Assembly (NCBI RefSeq): GCF_050433445.1
Contig: NZ_JBNPXF010000030.1
Span: forward strand, 1 to 33,230
From: Kroppenstedtia sanguinis
GTDB lineage: Bacteria; Bacillota; Bacilli; Thermoactinomycetales; DSM-45169
Direction: 5' to 3'
Length of the DNA stretch: 33,230 bases
The notes beneath the pieces are model-generated. The model was given only the letters and a program-made list of their open reading frames with translations. It did no database searches and was not told where the DNA came from. Of the stretch, positions 15,689 through 24,156 are shown in pieces. Made by a program: the position numbers and the translations under genes. Each line of letters starts with the position of its first letter. Positions within the stretch are counted from its first letter, which is position 1.

Positions 15689-15700
15689 ATTTTACCGATT

Positions 15701-16285
15701 TCAACAAAGACCCAATGTATCGTTAAAAACTGCTTGCTCCACTGTAAAAGTCCTCCCCAAAGGTTGACTGTTCGGAATCTGGTCCCAATCACAGATCTTG
15801 TCATACAGATCATATCGATCATGAAGAGCAATGTTACCATTTGTCTGCATAATAAAATGGATTTGATCCACGGTTTCCATTAAGTCGACTGTCTGCGGCG
15901 GCCCCCACAAATCTACTTCTGCTTCCAGATCGTTGTGTTGGATCGTATATCCTGCTATCAGACGGTAAACTGGGATAATTTTCGAAATACGCATTTGTAT
16001 GGAGGGAATGATCGCTCCCTCATTACCTAATTTTATTTCTAATAGATCGATATAAACTGAAACTGAGGGAAATACACGTCCTCTAACCATAATCTCTTTG
16101 ATCGGCAGTTTTGTCTGTAGTCTATAAATGTCAGTAGGTAACTTGTATTTCTCCCTACACTTCTTTTTATACCAGTTATCCAGTTCTCTCTTGAAAAACA
16201 GTTTCTCAAACAGTTCACCAAACTCTGGGTATTCCACAACAAAAGGAACTCCAAATTCCAAAGTGATACTCCTCCTCTTCATCAT
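15701..16285 (-). CDS. Soluble presumed immunity protein for the E3-type rRNase
   Basis: 194 residues without membrane segment; I do not recognise the family and it is much longer than the 85-residue colicin E3 immunity protein. Strands dominate (TVDLMETVDQIHFIMQTNG, MVRGRVFPSVSVYIDLLEIKL). The ATG at 16285 overlaps the toxin stop as ATGA, implying translational coupling. A TTG at 16261 with AGGAGG 8 bases upstream is an alternative start. Position directly behind an rRNase toxin suggests it binds and blocks that toxin in the producer's cytoplasm. A perfect-stem terminator follows. Confidence 0.65.
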   Translation of the reverse strand: MMKRRSITLEFGVPFVVEYPEFGELFEKLFFKRELDNWYKKKCREKYKLPTDIYRLQTKLPIKEIMVRGRVFPSVSVYIDLLEIKLGNEGAIIPSIQMRISKIIPVYRLIAGYTIQHNDLEAEVDLWGPPQTVDLMETVDQIHFIMQTNGNIALHDRYDLYDKICDWDQIPNSQPLGRTFTVEQAVFNDTLGLC

Positions 16286-16566
16286 CTATCAAATTTCCGG
16301 CCCTTTTCACCGTTTTTTGTCTTTTTTCCGGTAACAGGATCAATTTCTTTAAGATGATTTTTCTGTTTGGGATCCCACACTTCTAATGCTCCATGTTGAC
16401 TGTCCCATTGATACCAATAACCGTCTTTATCCTCCCATGTTTTTCTTTTGTTCCCATTTATTCTTTTCATCCCTTTCGATTTCATAAAGTTCGTTTCTTC
16501 TTTTAATATCTTGTGCCCCGCCACGTTCCCCCGTTTATTTAATACATGCCGGATGAGACTGGACAC
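16282..16566 (-). CDS. TadG-like leader joined to colicin-E3-type 16S rRNase domain
   Basis: 94 residues. The first 16 (MSSLIRHVLNKRGNVA) are the prepilin-type leader of the TadG-like proteins, identical in layout to the protein at 23552-24079 including the GTG start behind GGGAGGTG. The C-terminal half matches the cytotoxic domain of colicin E3: YQWDSQHGALEV contains the catalytic Asp55, His58 and Glu62, followed by HLKEIDPVTGKKTK and a terminal Arg (Arg90). Colicin E3 cuts 16S rRNA in the decoding site. The hydrophobic pilin helix is missing: the DNA jumps from the leader straight into toxin sequence. It is either a deletion product or a cassette captured behind a leader. The immunity gene overlaps its stop. 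Confidence 0.75.
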   Translation of the reverse strand: MSSLIRHVLNKRGNVAGHKILKEETNFMKSKGMKRINGNKRKTWEDKDGYWYQWDSQHGALEVWDPKQKNHLKEIDPVTGKKTKNGEKGRKFDR

Positions 16567-16708
16567 GTGTTCACCTCCCAGACAACGGTTAGAATTTTAC
16601 AGACTTAATCCTAACTCTCATTCATCTCCTGGTCCGAATGACGATTAAGCAATAGAGAGTGAAGAACAGGACTGGCCATCCTACGGGCGGCATTTTTCCC
16701 TAAAAAAG

Positions 16709-18019
16709 CTAATCATTTTCTGTAGCATTATCTTTCTTTTTCTCTAGTTCGTCCATCTTCCTTTGAGCCTCACCCTTTGTTTTGTCTATAGTTTCCACAC
16801 GGTCATCATTGATCTTCGATTCTAAAGCACTAAATCTATCCCAAAAATAATCGTGAATTTTACTATATCTGTTATCAGTATCGGTACCTATACCCTGATC
16901 CTTTTCTTTACCCTCCAAGAAGAGCACTGCTTTCCTGATATTACCTTCTTCGCGATCTTCCATTTCAACAAACTGATCCCTAATCTTCCATAATCCCCTA
17001 AGTTTTTGTGTGTTTTGAGTAGTTGCATCAATTTTAACTTTCATACCATACCTTAACCATTCTCTTGTTAATTTGTTATATTCACCTTTAAAGTAAGACT
17101 CTAGTTCCGACTTGGAACTTGCCGAAGTAAATGTCCCTCCACCCGCTTCAGCCACTTCTTTCAGTGCTTGTTGTTCCGCGTTGTTTACATCAAAACCAAT
17201 GATGTTGACAGTGGCGGAGATCCCATCCTTTTGCAATGCTTCCGCTTCCTTTGCCGGGTTCCCTCCACAGGTCTCCAGTCCATCGCTCACAATATAGACA
17301 ACGTTTTTGCTCTTTTCATCCGCGTTGGCTTTAAGGATTTCACCAGATTTTTTGATAGCGTCAGCCAAGGGAGTCCATCCCGTTGCATCCACTGATTTCA
17401 GCACATTGCTGAAATTGGACTTGTCATATGTATCTAAGGAGTAGATCTCTTCGATCTCGGAGCAAGACAATTACTTATCCTTTTTGTTGTTGCTCCCTTT
17501 GTGACCATAGGCGATCAAAGAGACATTAGCTTCTTCCGGGAATGTAGAAACAAAGGTTTCAACAGCATCCTTAGCTACATCCATTTTTCTTCCGCCGCTC
17601 ACTTGAGCCGCCATACTGCCGCTGGCATCTAATAGGATGCTAATATTGTATTGGTCGAATGTTGGTTGATCTACATCCGTTCCCGGTTTTGCCCCTACTG
17701 TATAAGAGGTGTCTATCTTATTTAACGCCTTATCGATGGATGAAAAATCCTCGGCTAACAGGTCCATTACTGTACTATACACTTCTTCCTTTGTGGCCTT
17801 CGGATCGATTTTATCCAGTTCTTCCTCCACTTTTTTCTGGTCGTAATTGTCCCCAGCATATTTTCCCGGACTCTGAGCAATCATATCTTTCACCTTAGTT
17901 GGTATTTTGGCTTCTTCCTTTTTAGGGTTTGAGCTTCCCGTTCCTTCGGCTTCTTCTGAGCTGCAACCTATAACTAAGAAGATACATAGCACAGTGATCA
18001 GGGTCTGAATCCTTTTCAT
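16709..18019 (-). pseudogene. vWA-domain lipoprotein, paralogue 3, broken by a nonsense codon
   Basis: Two frames (18019-17471 and 17470-16709) together make a complete vWA lipoprotein of about 436 residues, very similar to the copy at 24157-25473. The lipobox is VIGC, MIDAS is DASGSMAA with Thr in ATGWTPL and Asp in IVSDGLETC, and the C-terminal helices are present. The only break is a TAA where the paralogue has CAA (KDKQLSCSE becomes KDK-stop-LSCSE), a single C-to-T change. The ATG at 18019 has GAGGTG upstream. It precedes the TadG-leader rRNase gene by 142 bases, the same order as vWA-TadG in the Tad operon. Read-through seems unlikely, so this copy is probably inactive. Confidence 0.85.
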
Positions 18020-18177
18020 ATACAACACCTCATTCCATAATCTCTAACCTACATCTCTTCCCTATGACACCCAGTAAGTTATATCTCTATACGTCTCAGA
18101 ATATGAAAGGTTTCAGTTAAATTAGATTGCCCAGCAACAAATAAAAAAGAGGGCATCAATTGCCCCCTACAGATCAA

Positions 18178-18212
18178 AGAGGAGGAGCGATAAACTATCG
18201 CTACCCTCCTCC
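18178..18212. terminator. Strong hairpin, possible bidirectional terminator
   Basis: GAGGAGG-AGCGATA pairs with TATCGCT-CCCTCCTC around AAC. The minus-strand side continues with TTTGATC, a weak T tract. It may end transcription from the decayed genes to its right. Confidence 0.45.
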
Positions 18213-18227
18213 GATCCACAGTCACGC

Positions 18228-18389
18228 TTATTTCCTCCCCCAAGTGGACCTGCGCTGTCGATTGGAGCTCATAACAGGATGTGATATTACCACAGCTAAC
18301 AATAGCATTGCCTATATAAAGGAACCTACAACAATTCCAGACAGAGATTGTGTTGCCCAGTACAATAAAATCCCCACTACACCTCCGCC
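18228..18389 (-). pseudogene. Remnant of a small membrane protein gene
   Basis: One minus-strand frame reads GGGVVGILLYWATQSLSGIV, VGSFI, an in-frame TAG, then AMLLLAVVISHPVMSSNRQRR and a natural-looking stop. Two hydrophobic helices interrupted by a stop suggest a decayed two-helix membrane protein. No start or ribosome site remains. The surrounding stretch 18020-18508 holds no other supportable gene. Confidence 0.35.
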
Positions 18390-18508
18390 TATGTTCCGTC
18401 TTCATCAATCACCAAAGAAAATCCGCACTGTGGTCATCGATATTTTCATATAGTGAGTTTGGCCAGCATTTACTCTTCCACAAAGGTAAATAGTTATTTT
18501 TGTGTATA

Positions 18509-19517
18509 TCAATATATTTCAATGTACTTTTCTAGATCCTTTGCAGAAGTGACTTGTGAGACATCGTCTACCTCCAAATAAGCTGTCACATAGTCTCCAT
18601 ATTGAACTTGTTTGGTAAAATCGACTTTCCTTACGCCTTTTTTCAGCAAAGAAGAATGATAATAGTGAACTTGTAAACTGGCTTCGATCCCATTTTGATT
18701 TAAATGCTCGATCAATTGATACGCTTTTTCCATCTCCGTCGCTTTATTGCTAGCAGACAGGGTAAGCGGGACATTCACTTTTACTTGTTGTTGATATCGA
18801 TCCGTCTGTTGGCGTAACTCAGGATAGGTGATCTTGACCGGCGAACCGCTCTTCCTCCTGCTCTGCCACGGTCACGGTGGAATCCCAATTCATCAATGAG
18901 GTAAAGGCACTTTCCACATGTGGTTTGATTTCTTCTTTGCCTTCATCCGAAAGCTTATGAAGAAAGTAGGCGTCTGTATACTCCTCTTTTTTCTTACGTA
19001 TCAAAAAGGAAGAGTCTTTCTCACCTTTCGGATGCCCTTTCATGGAATAGGTATTGGTTTACCAGATGTGTTTAATCTGACCAACCTCAAAGTCCTTTCC
19101 ATACTTATCTTTCAGGTATTTCTCCGCCTCTTGTTTAACCTGCAGCTCTTCCTTTTTCGACAAGCCCTCAGACATCGTTGTGTCCCCCAACGTAACCTTG
19201 GTCAATTCCTCCGTTCCCCAGTCCACTACCCAAGTTACAATCACCGCTATCAAAAACGCCACAATCACTTCGATAACATATGGTTTTCCTGTTGGCTTCT
19301 CCCGTTTACCCTGAATGATTTGAATACCAACAACGACAACATCCACCAATACTACGACATACAAGAGATACATCGGGAGCAGGGATACAGTATATTTAAG
19401 GAGAATACAGACCAAGTCCAGTCCGACAAACATGATCCCTTTCCAACGCTGCCCGTTAACAAACTGCCCTGTTCCCGGAACCAGCAATGATAACAGTATT
19501 GCTAAAACCAGTCTCAT
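18509..19517 (-). pseudogene. Broken paralogue of the lipase-partner membrane protein
   Basis: Three pieces line up with the intact protein at 20065-21075. At 19517-19059 lies the membrane part (LSLLVPGTGQFVNGQRWKGI matches LSLLYPGLGQLYVGRRLRGI). It is followed in the same frame, across a single TAA after KHIW, by 19043-18819. A frameshift at about 18840 (GAGGAAGAGCGG) then leads to the last part, 18820-18509, ending VSQVTSAKDLEKYIEIY against VQDISSPEDIEPLFRVIK. So one nonsense codon and one indel disable it. The ATG at 19517 has AAGGTG upstream. It probably once protected against a lipase-like effector that has been lost or reduced to the short frame at 19610-19843. Confidence 0.8.
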
Positions 19518-19609
19518 CTCGTCACCTTCTTATTTATAAAAATCTTACCTTCTGATGTTCCCATTCTAATCATACTGTCCGTCAAACGACTCCAATGAAT
19601 GTTCTTCGC

Positions 19610-19843
19610 CTATCTGGCCGAAGCCACCTTTTCCCACCCCTTTCCTGCCCGGTATAGAGCACCGTATTCTCCCGACGAGATTGGACTGGTATAATCGTTA
19701 CGCTCTTTTGGCTCCTTGCTGTTACCTGTCACTACTGTTTTACCATAATGGATGTTCGAAAAATCCCTGAAATCAATCGATTCCGTTTCAATCCCTCCAG
19801 CACAATTTGCTACTTTTTCTTCTGGCGACGCTATAGTATTCAT
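19610..19843 (-). CDS. Short unrecognised protein, possible effector remnant
   Basis: 77 residues from an ATG with GGGAG 7 bases upstream: begins MNTIASPEEKVANCAGGIE and ends SGEYGALYRAGKGWEKVASAR. No signal peptide or membrane helix. I do not recognise it. Its position directly upstream of a broken immunity-like gene makes a C-terminal remnant of an effector possible, but it could also be a chance frame. Confidence 0.35.
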   Translation of the reverse strand: MNTIASPEEKVANCAGGIETESIDFRDFSNIHYGKTVVTGNSKEPKERNDYTSPISSGEYGALYRAGKGWEKVASAR

Positions 19844-19869
19844 TTACAACTCCCATAAAAACAGAGAAT

Positions 19870-19897
19870 AGGCATATGATCAGAGGATCATATGCCT
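19870..19897 (-). terminator. Palindromic hairpin (AGGCATATGATC), copy 1
   Basis: AGGCATATGATC and its complement form a perfect 12-bp stem around AGAG; on the minus strand it is followed by ATTCTCTGTTTTTATG. The same stem with a different loop occurs at 25501-25534. It probably ends transcription of the lipase-partner unit. Confidence 0.6.
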
Positions 19898-20064
19898 GGA
19901 TCTCAGGTGCGTTATTTTAAGTGGTGTTTGGGGATGACCCTCTCCAACAGAGGGAAAGTGCTGTAACATTACAAACCGCGGATTTCCGAAAGGGTCTGCC
20001 ATAGCCTGATGGAAGTATTCAGGCCGGCAAGTCCATCGGTTTGTTGGAGTGTGGAAAGATGCAA

Positions 20065-21075
20065 TTATTTTATCACACGGAACAATGGCTCGATATCCTC
20101 AGGAGAGCTTATATCTTGTACTTGTTCCGGAGTACCTAAAACGACCATCTTTCTGAGATACTCTTTATATTCGTATGAATTATCTGGGTTGACTTCTTTG
20201 ATCCCTTTTTTCAGTAGATCTTCATCATAATACTCAACTTGAACTGTAGCTCGCAGTTCCTGTTCCTGAATAAAAGCAACCAGCTGGTATATTTTTTTTG
20301 CTTCCAACTCAGGGTCGGTAACATCTTTTATAAGAAATAGATTTATGCTTTGGTCGTAATCATCAGGATGAGTCTCCCTTATTTCCGTAAGACTAGGAAC
20401 CTTGCCCCGAATGTCGTTCATTTCTTTAAAACCAACACCTACTTTCAAAAAGTGTTTTTCTTCGTTAAATGCTTGATCCACAATAGATTTAGCTTCTTCA
20501 GTTGCTTGATCAGACCAAAGCTCATAGAGATAACGATCCTCAAAAGTAGTGATTGAATCATTGACGGATACTCCAAAATTCACTTGAGGTTTACTTTTAG
20601 GTGTTGCTACCACACTGTATCTACCCGCAGAGTGTATGTATCTCACATTTTTTACCTCAAACGCCTCATCGTACCTTTCTTCGAGATATCGCTTAGTTTC
20701 TTCTTTTACCTTAGCGATTTCCTCAGGAGATTTCTTTTGAAATAACAATTGACCTAAACTCCATTCACCTAAAAATTGAGCACCATACATAAGGGAAAGG
20801 GAAATAACCGCGGCTAAGCCCACCTCAATTACCAGCCGACCTCCCCTAAGAAATTGATGATCCTCACTTTTACGTGCAAGGATCACAGCATCCACAAGCG
20901 CCCAAATATACACCCCATAGAACAGTAGGTCTAAATAACCATTGGTAAAGGTATTGATAAAAGTAATAATCAGTTCCCCTGAGATAAACAAAATTCCTCT
21001 TAATCTTCGTCCCACATATAGTTGACCCAATCCTGGATACAATAAAGACAACAACACGGAAATTACAGTGTTCAT
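20065..21075 (-). CDS. Multi-membrane protein with extracytoplasmic domain, candidate immunity to the Flp-lipase
   Basis: 336 residues. The first 115 hold four hydrophobic segments starting with LSLLYPGLGQLYVGRRLRGILF, a motif common in small membrane proteins of the TM2/DUF5683 kind. The remaining 220 residues are soluble, with EEIAKVKEETKRYLEERYDEAF and a repeated alpha/beta pattern. AAAGGAGG lies about 8 bases before the ATG, 89 bases behind the lipase gene. The conserved C-terminal domain recurs in the broken paralogue at 18509-19517, so this is a duplicated family. An immunity protein against a lipase should sit in the membrane, which fits; the role is inferred from position and topology. 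Confidence 0.6.
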   Translation of the reverse strand: MNTVISVLLSLLYPGLGQLYVGRRLRGILFISGELIITFINTFTNGYLDLLFYGVYIWALVDAVILARKSEDHQFLRGGRLVIEVGLAAVISLSLMYGAQFLGEWSLGQLLFQKKSPEEIAKVKEETKRYLEERYDEAFEVKNVRYIHSAGRYSVVATPKSKPQVNFGVSVNDSITTFEDRYLYELWSDQATEEAKSIVDQAFNEEKHFLKVGVGFKEMNDIRGKVPSLTEIRETHPDDYDQSINLFLIKDVTDPELEAKKIYQLVAFIQEQELRATVQVEYYDEDLLKKGIKEVNPDNSYEYKEYLRKMVVLGTPEQVQDISSPEDIEPLFRVIK

Positions 21076-21164
21076 GGAATAAGCCTCCTTTTAGGAATTT
21101 GGAAAAGATCAGGGTGAAGGGTTTAAGATCTCTTGCACACCCTGATCTGTATTTCACTCCATTC

Positions 21165-22247
21165 TTACCGATCCACAATATACTCCCGACCGCCTTTAAA
21201 ATAATCCCCGAAATTGTCTAGGAAATGTCTTTTTGCAGTCGGTAATTTGGTAAGCAGAGATATCGGGTTATCCCTAATCTTTTCTTTCCAAGATCCATCA
21301 TCCACCCGTTGTGAGTTGTCATTGGGACCACCTAATCGATAAGTAGAGCCAGGATGTTCTCCCCATTCCCCGACGGGGTCCCCTCCTATTGTATAGTTTC
21401 TGATTTGGTTGCTGTAGTCCTTCCCTTGTTTTTCCTTTTTATAATTTGGATTCCCAACCAGCTCATTAAACCCATCCCATAAGGTAACTCCTAATCTTCC
21501 CAACGGATGTGGGACTACTGCGGATCGAAAACTTCCTTTATGGTCTTTTAGACCAGGAGCATTAAATGTTATTCCAGGACGCCCTGATTCCACTGCCATA
21601 TATTCGGCCAAGCCCCCCCCAAGAGAGTGCCCTGTGAAAGAAATAGCTATATCCTCTCCTCCATACTTGCTTTTCACATATTCATAAAACTCTTTCGCTT
21701 CTTTTGTTTGCTTCATTCCAGCTCCGGTATAAAGCTTGATATCTTCGATTGCATCTTGTAAATCATTTGTTCCGGCATAAGCAATTACAATTTCACCGGT
21801 TTCCCGATTTTTGAAGGCCCTTGCCCTAAAACCTTTTTCTCCTCCTTCAACCTCAATCACTTCCCATTGATCCTCTAAAACCTTATCCCCTTTTTGAAGA
21901 TTCCCATCGTAAGCGAAGTCGGATAACCTCCATAATGCTTTATCTGAGGCTTCAATCTCCGAAAAAGAACGTATTTTCCCCTTTTTTATACCAAGCTCAT
22001 TTAAAGAGTGTGAAACCTTCTTTGCCCTATTATTACCTCCACTAATCTGTTTTCCATTACCATCGAGATCGCCATTAATAATCGCGATGATCTTATCTTT
22101 AATCATCGACTGTCCGTCATTGGCCAGGAAAGAAGTTAAAATCAGTGCCAAAGCCAGGATCCCCACCAAGATGATAACGTATTCCACAGTTGAGGCTCCT
22201 CGGCGATTGCATAATGGGCTAAACCTCACCCAATCCCTCTTTTTCAT
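21165..22247 (-). CDS. Flp-pilin leader fused to class-3-type lipase
   Basis: 360 residues. A class III prepilin leader is cut after Gly17 (CNRRG/ASTVEY), with a hydrophobic helix to about residue 40. The ANDGQSMIKDKIIAIINGDL segment shared with the Flp-amidase follows, then a short linker. From about 95 there is an alpha/beta hydrolase: an AYAGTND strand, nucleophile elbow GHSLG with Ser208, probable Asp290 (GGDPVGEW) and His341 (KRHFLDN). It would hydrolyse lipids outside the cell or in a contacted neighbour's membrane. AGGAG lies 7 bases before the ATG and the gene starts 21 bases behind the M23 fusion gene, so it is the distal part of the Tad operon. The multi-membrane partner gene follows. 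Confidence 0.85.
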   Translation of the reverse strand: MKKRDWVRFSPLCNRRGASTVEYVIILVGILALALILTSFLANDGQSMIKDKIIAIINGDLDGNGKQISGGNNRAKKVSHSLNELGIKKGKIRSFSEIEASDKALWRLSDFAYDGNLQKGDKVLEDQWEVIEVEGGEKGFRARAFKNRETGEIVIAYAGTNDLQDAIEDIKLYTGAGMKQTKEAKEFYEYVKSKYGGEDIAISFTGHSLGGGLAEYMAVESGRPGITFNAPGLKDHKGSFRSAVVPHPLGRLGVTLWDGFNELVGNPNYKKEKQGKDYSNQIRNYTIGGDPVGEWGEHPGSTYRLGGPNDNSQRVDDGSWKEKIRDNPISLLTKLPTAKRHFLDNFGDYFKGGREYIVDR

Positions 22248-22268
22248 ATCTCTTCTCCTATTATATTA

Positions 22269-23096
22269 TTATTTCCCACTCAAAAATGGCATCGGGTCGA
22301 CAGGTCTGCCTCCGATCTTGACTTCAAAGTGGAGGTGAGCGCCAGAGGAGTTGCCATTGTTGCCGATGGCTCCGATGGGTTGCCCTCTTTTGACGCGGTC
22401 TCCCGTTTTCACCAAGGGTTGGTGGGGAAACATATGGGCGTAGAGTGTTTGCATCCCGCCCCCATGATCAATCGTGATATAAGTGCCGTAACTTCGATTG
22501 CCAAGATGTCGAACCGTAACGGTACCGGCTTCGGCCGCCACGATCGGGGTCCCCACGGGGCCGGGAAAGTCCTGGCCGGTGTGGCCGGAATAACAGGTGA
22601 TCCCGCAACCGGGGGCCACGGCTACCGGATTAGCCAATGATCCACCCCCAGTCGGCATAGGCCCTCCTAAACTCCCAAATGAAGCCAATTGATCTTCATC
22701 TGGAGGTGGGGCCAATACAGGAGCTTCTGATGAGCTGGTATAGGAAAAAGGAGTTGATTTTATAAATAAGACCGGTATTTTGGTTTTAGCGGTCGCTTTT
22801 GCATCCTGTTTCTTGATCTTTACTTTCAGAGACTTCAAATTATAAGCGCTGGTTTTACCAAAGGAGTTTTTCCCTTCCTTTTCTGCGAATTTCTCATCAC
22901 CCGTCATCGATGCAATTTTAACCGCATCCCGAACTGCGGAGTGGGTGTCCATAATCGCAGCCCCAATCAAAGCCAACTGCCATACTGCCAGGGCAATAAG
23001 TACCGCCATGGGAAGAATGGTGACAAACTCGACGGAGGCAGCACCTTTGCGATGATCCGTACTCCATTGCAACGCTTTGTTAAACATCTTCTTCAT
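22269..23096 (-). CDS. TadE-like pseudopilin fused to M23 (LytM) endopeptidase
   Basis: 275 residues. The leader is cut after Gly18 (DHRKG/AASVEF), followed by a TadE-type hydrophobic helix and VRDAVKIASMTGD. The TadE body reaches about 120 and is followed by a Pro/Gly linker. From about 160 an M23 peptidase domain carries all zinc ligands: His172 and Asp176 in GHTGQDF and His256 in HLHFE, with the catalytic His221 in YAHM. M23 enzymes cut peptide cross-links of peptidoglycan. It may open the wall for pilus passage or act as an effector on neighbours; no partner gene lies directly behind it, which favours the first. The ATG at 23096 has GGAGGT 4 bases upstream. Confidence 0.85.
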   Translation of the reverse strand: MKKMFNKALQWSTDHRKGAASVEFVTILPMAVLIALAVWQLALIGAAIMDTHSAVRDAVKIASMTGDEKFAEKEGKNSFGKTSAYNLKSLKVKIKKQDAKATAKTKIPVLFIKSTPFSYTSSSEAPVLAPPPDEDQLASFGSLGGPMPTGGGSLANPVAVAPGCGITCYSGHTGQDFPGPVGTPIVAAEAGTVTVRHLGNRSYGTYITIDHGGGMQTLYAHMFPHQPLVKTGDRVKRGQPIGAIGNNGNSSGAHLHFEVKIGGRPVDPMPFLSGK

Positions 23097-23127
23097 CGGA
23101 ACCTCCATTTCGGCGATGATTAAGGAG

Positions 23128-23538
23128 TTAATGGATTATCACCGTATCTTTCGTACTTTTATAGTTAAAACTCTGAGAGGGGATAAACACCACCTGGATT
23201 TTAGTCACCGCTGAAGCTACGATGCGTTTTTCCCGCTGATCTTTATGTTCCTTCAGTTTGAAAGAGTCCAGTTGGTAATAGGTTGTGTTATCGAAAGAGT
23301 CTTTTCCTCTTTTTTCAGCCTGCTTCAGATTCCCCGTCGTGGCCGCCCACCTCGCCTCATCTCGCAACAACGTTTCCGTCTCCATGATCGCCATCACACT
23401 AACGGCCATCTGCCAAATAAACAGAGCGATCAGCAGGCACAAAGGGAGAATCGTCACAAACTCAACGGTGATTCCACCCTTTTTTTGCTTGATGAGGGAG
23501 CCCCATCTGCTCCGGAATAATTGTTTCAACCTGCCCAC
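23128..23538 (-). CDS. tadE: TadE-like minor pseudopilin
   Basis: 136 residues: basic leader ending KQKKG, cleavage before GITVEF, and a hydrophobic helix (VTILPLCLLIALFIWQMAVSVMAI) with METETLLRDEARWAATTGN typical of TadE proteins. A small beta-rich extracytoplasmic domain follows. It is closely related to the TadE half of the M23 fusion downstream, so the fusion arose from a tandem copy. It should be processed by the prepilin peptidase and help initiate or cap the Flp fibre. The start is a GTG at 23538 with GAGG directly adjacent; a TTG at 23529 is possible. It lies 13 bases behind the TadG-like gene. Confidence 0.8.
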   Translation of the reverse strand: MGRLKQLFRSRWGSLIKQKKGGITVEFVTILPLCLLIALFIWQMAVSVMAIMETETLLRDEARWAATTGNLKQAEKRGKDSFDNTTYYQLDSFKLKEHKDQREKRIVASAVTKIQVVFIPSQSFNYKSTKDTVIIH

Positions 23539-23551
23539 CCTCTATTCAAAG

Positions 23552-24079
23552 TCAGTATTTCACCGTCTTACCTCCAGACGGTAACCAGTCGAAATAATAA
23601 CGGGAGGGACCACTTCCCGTGCCATACACATATCGATCCCGAAAGTACTCTGCAAAGAACAGGGATTGAAAGGAGCTTCTGGCGTTCACTTCAATACGCC
23701 CATTCTTGCCGATGTGGATCTCCCCGTGTTTGTCACCCCCATGCTTCTGCACATATTCCCGGACCACATTTTGCAGTCCTCGCTCGTGTCCGGAGATGAC
23801 CCGAAGCATAAAGTCCCGTTTCTGTGCATCTGTCGACAAGGCGATTCCATCAGCACGGCTAAGCTCTTCGGACATCGCCTGGCGGACCCAGGCGTCCATC
23901 TTTTGTGTTGCAGCCAAACTGGCTGCATCCGCCGCCATCTGTGAAGAGGAGTGGGTCATCCAAATGGTGACCAACGTCCCGATAAAAGCAAATAAAAGTG
24001 CAAAAATAGGAAGACTGGCCACCCAGAGGGTGGCCACGTTCCCCCGTTTATTCATTACATGCTGGAAGAGCCTGGACAC
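23552..24079 (-). CDS. TadG-like minor pseudopilin
   Basis: 175 residues. The leader MSRLFQHVMNKRGN is followed by a hydrophobic helix (ATLWVASLPIFALLFAFIGTLVTIWM) and SSSQMAADAASLAATQKMD, the conserved start of TadE/TadG-like proteins (RRGN-[AV]-...-D-A-A-...-A). The remaining 115 residues are extracytoplasmic. It lacks the vWA domain often found at the C-terminus of TadG; the neighbouring lipoprotein supplies one instead. The GTG at 24079 is preceded by AGGAGGTG. Its leader is the same module found on the E3-type rRNase (16282-16566) and on the IS-interrupted repeat protein (7971-8252). Confidence 0.8.
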   Translation of the reverse strand: MSRLFQHVMNKRGNVATLWVASLPIFALLFAFIGTLVTIWMTHSSSQMAADAASLAATQKMDAWVRQAMSEELSRADGIALSTDAQKRDFMLRVISGHERGLQNVVREYVQKHGGDKHGEIHIGKNGRIEVNARSSFQSLFFAEYFRDRYVYGTGSGPSRYYFDWLPSGGKTVKY

Positions 24080-24156
24080 GTGTTCACCTCCTAGGAAGGT
24101 ATAAAAATGCCATTATCTAGATTTTGAAATCCATCTTAATTTGGCTTTTCAAATAC

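Noticed and set aside
19059..19517. Treating the 152-residue membrane protein as an independent gene
   Set aside because: The next frame continues in phase after a single TAA and aligns with the intact 336-residue paralogue, so it is one broken gene.
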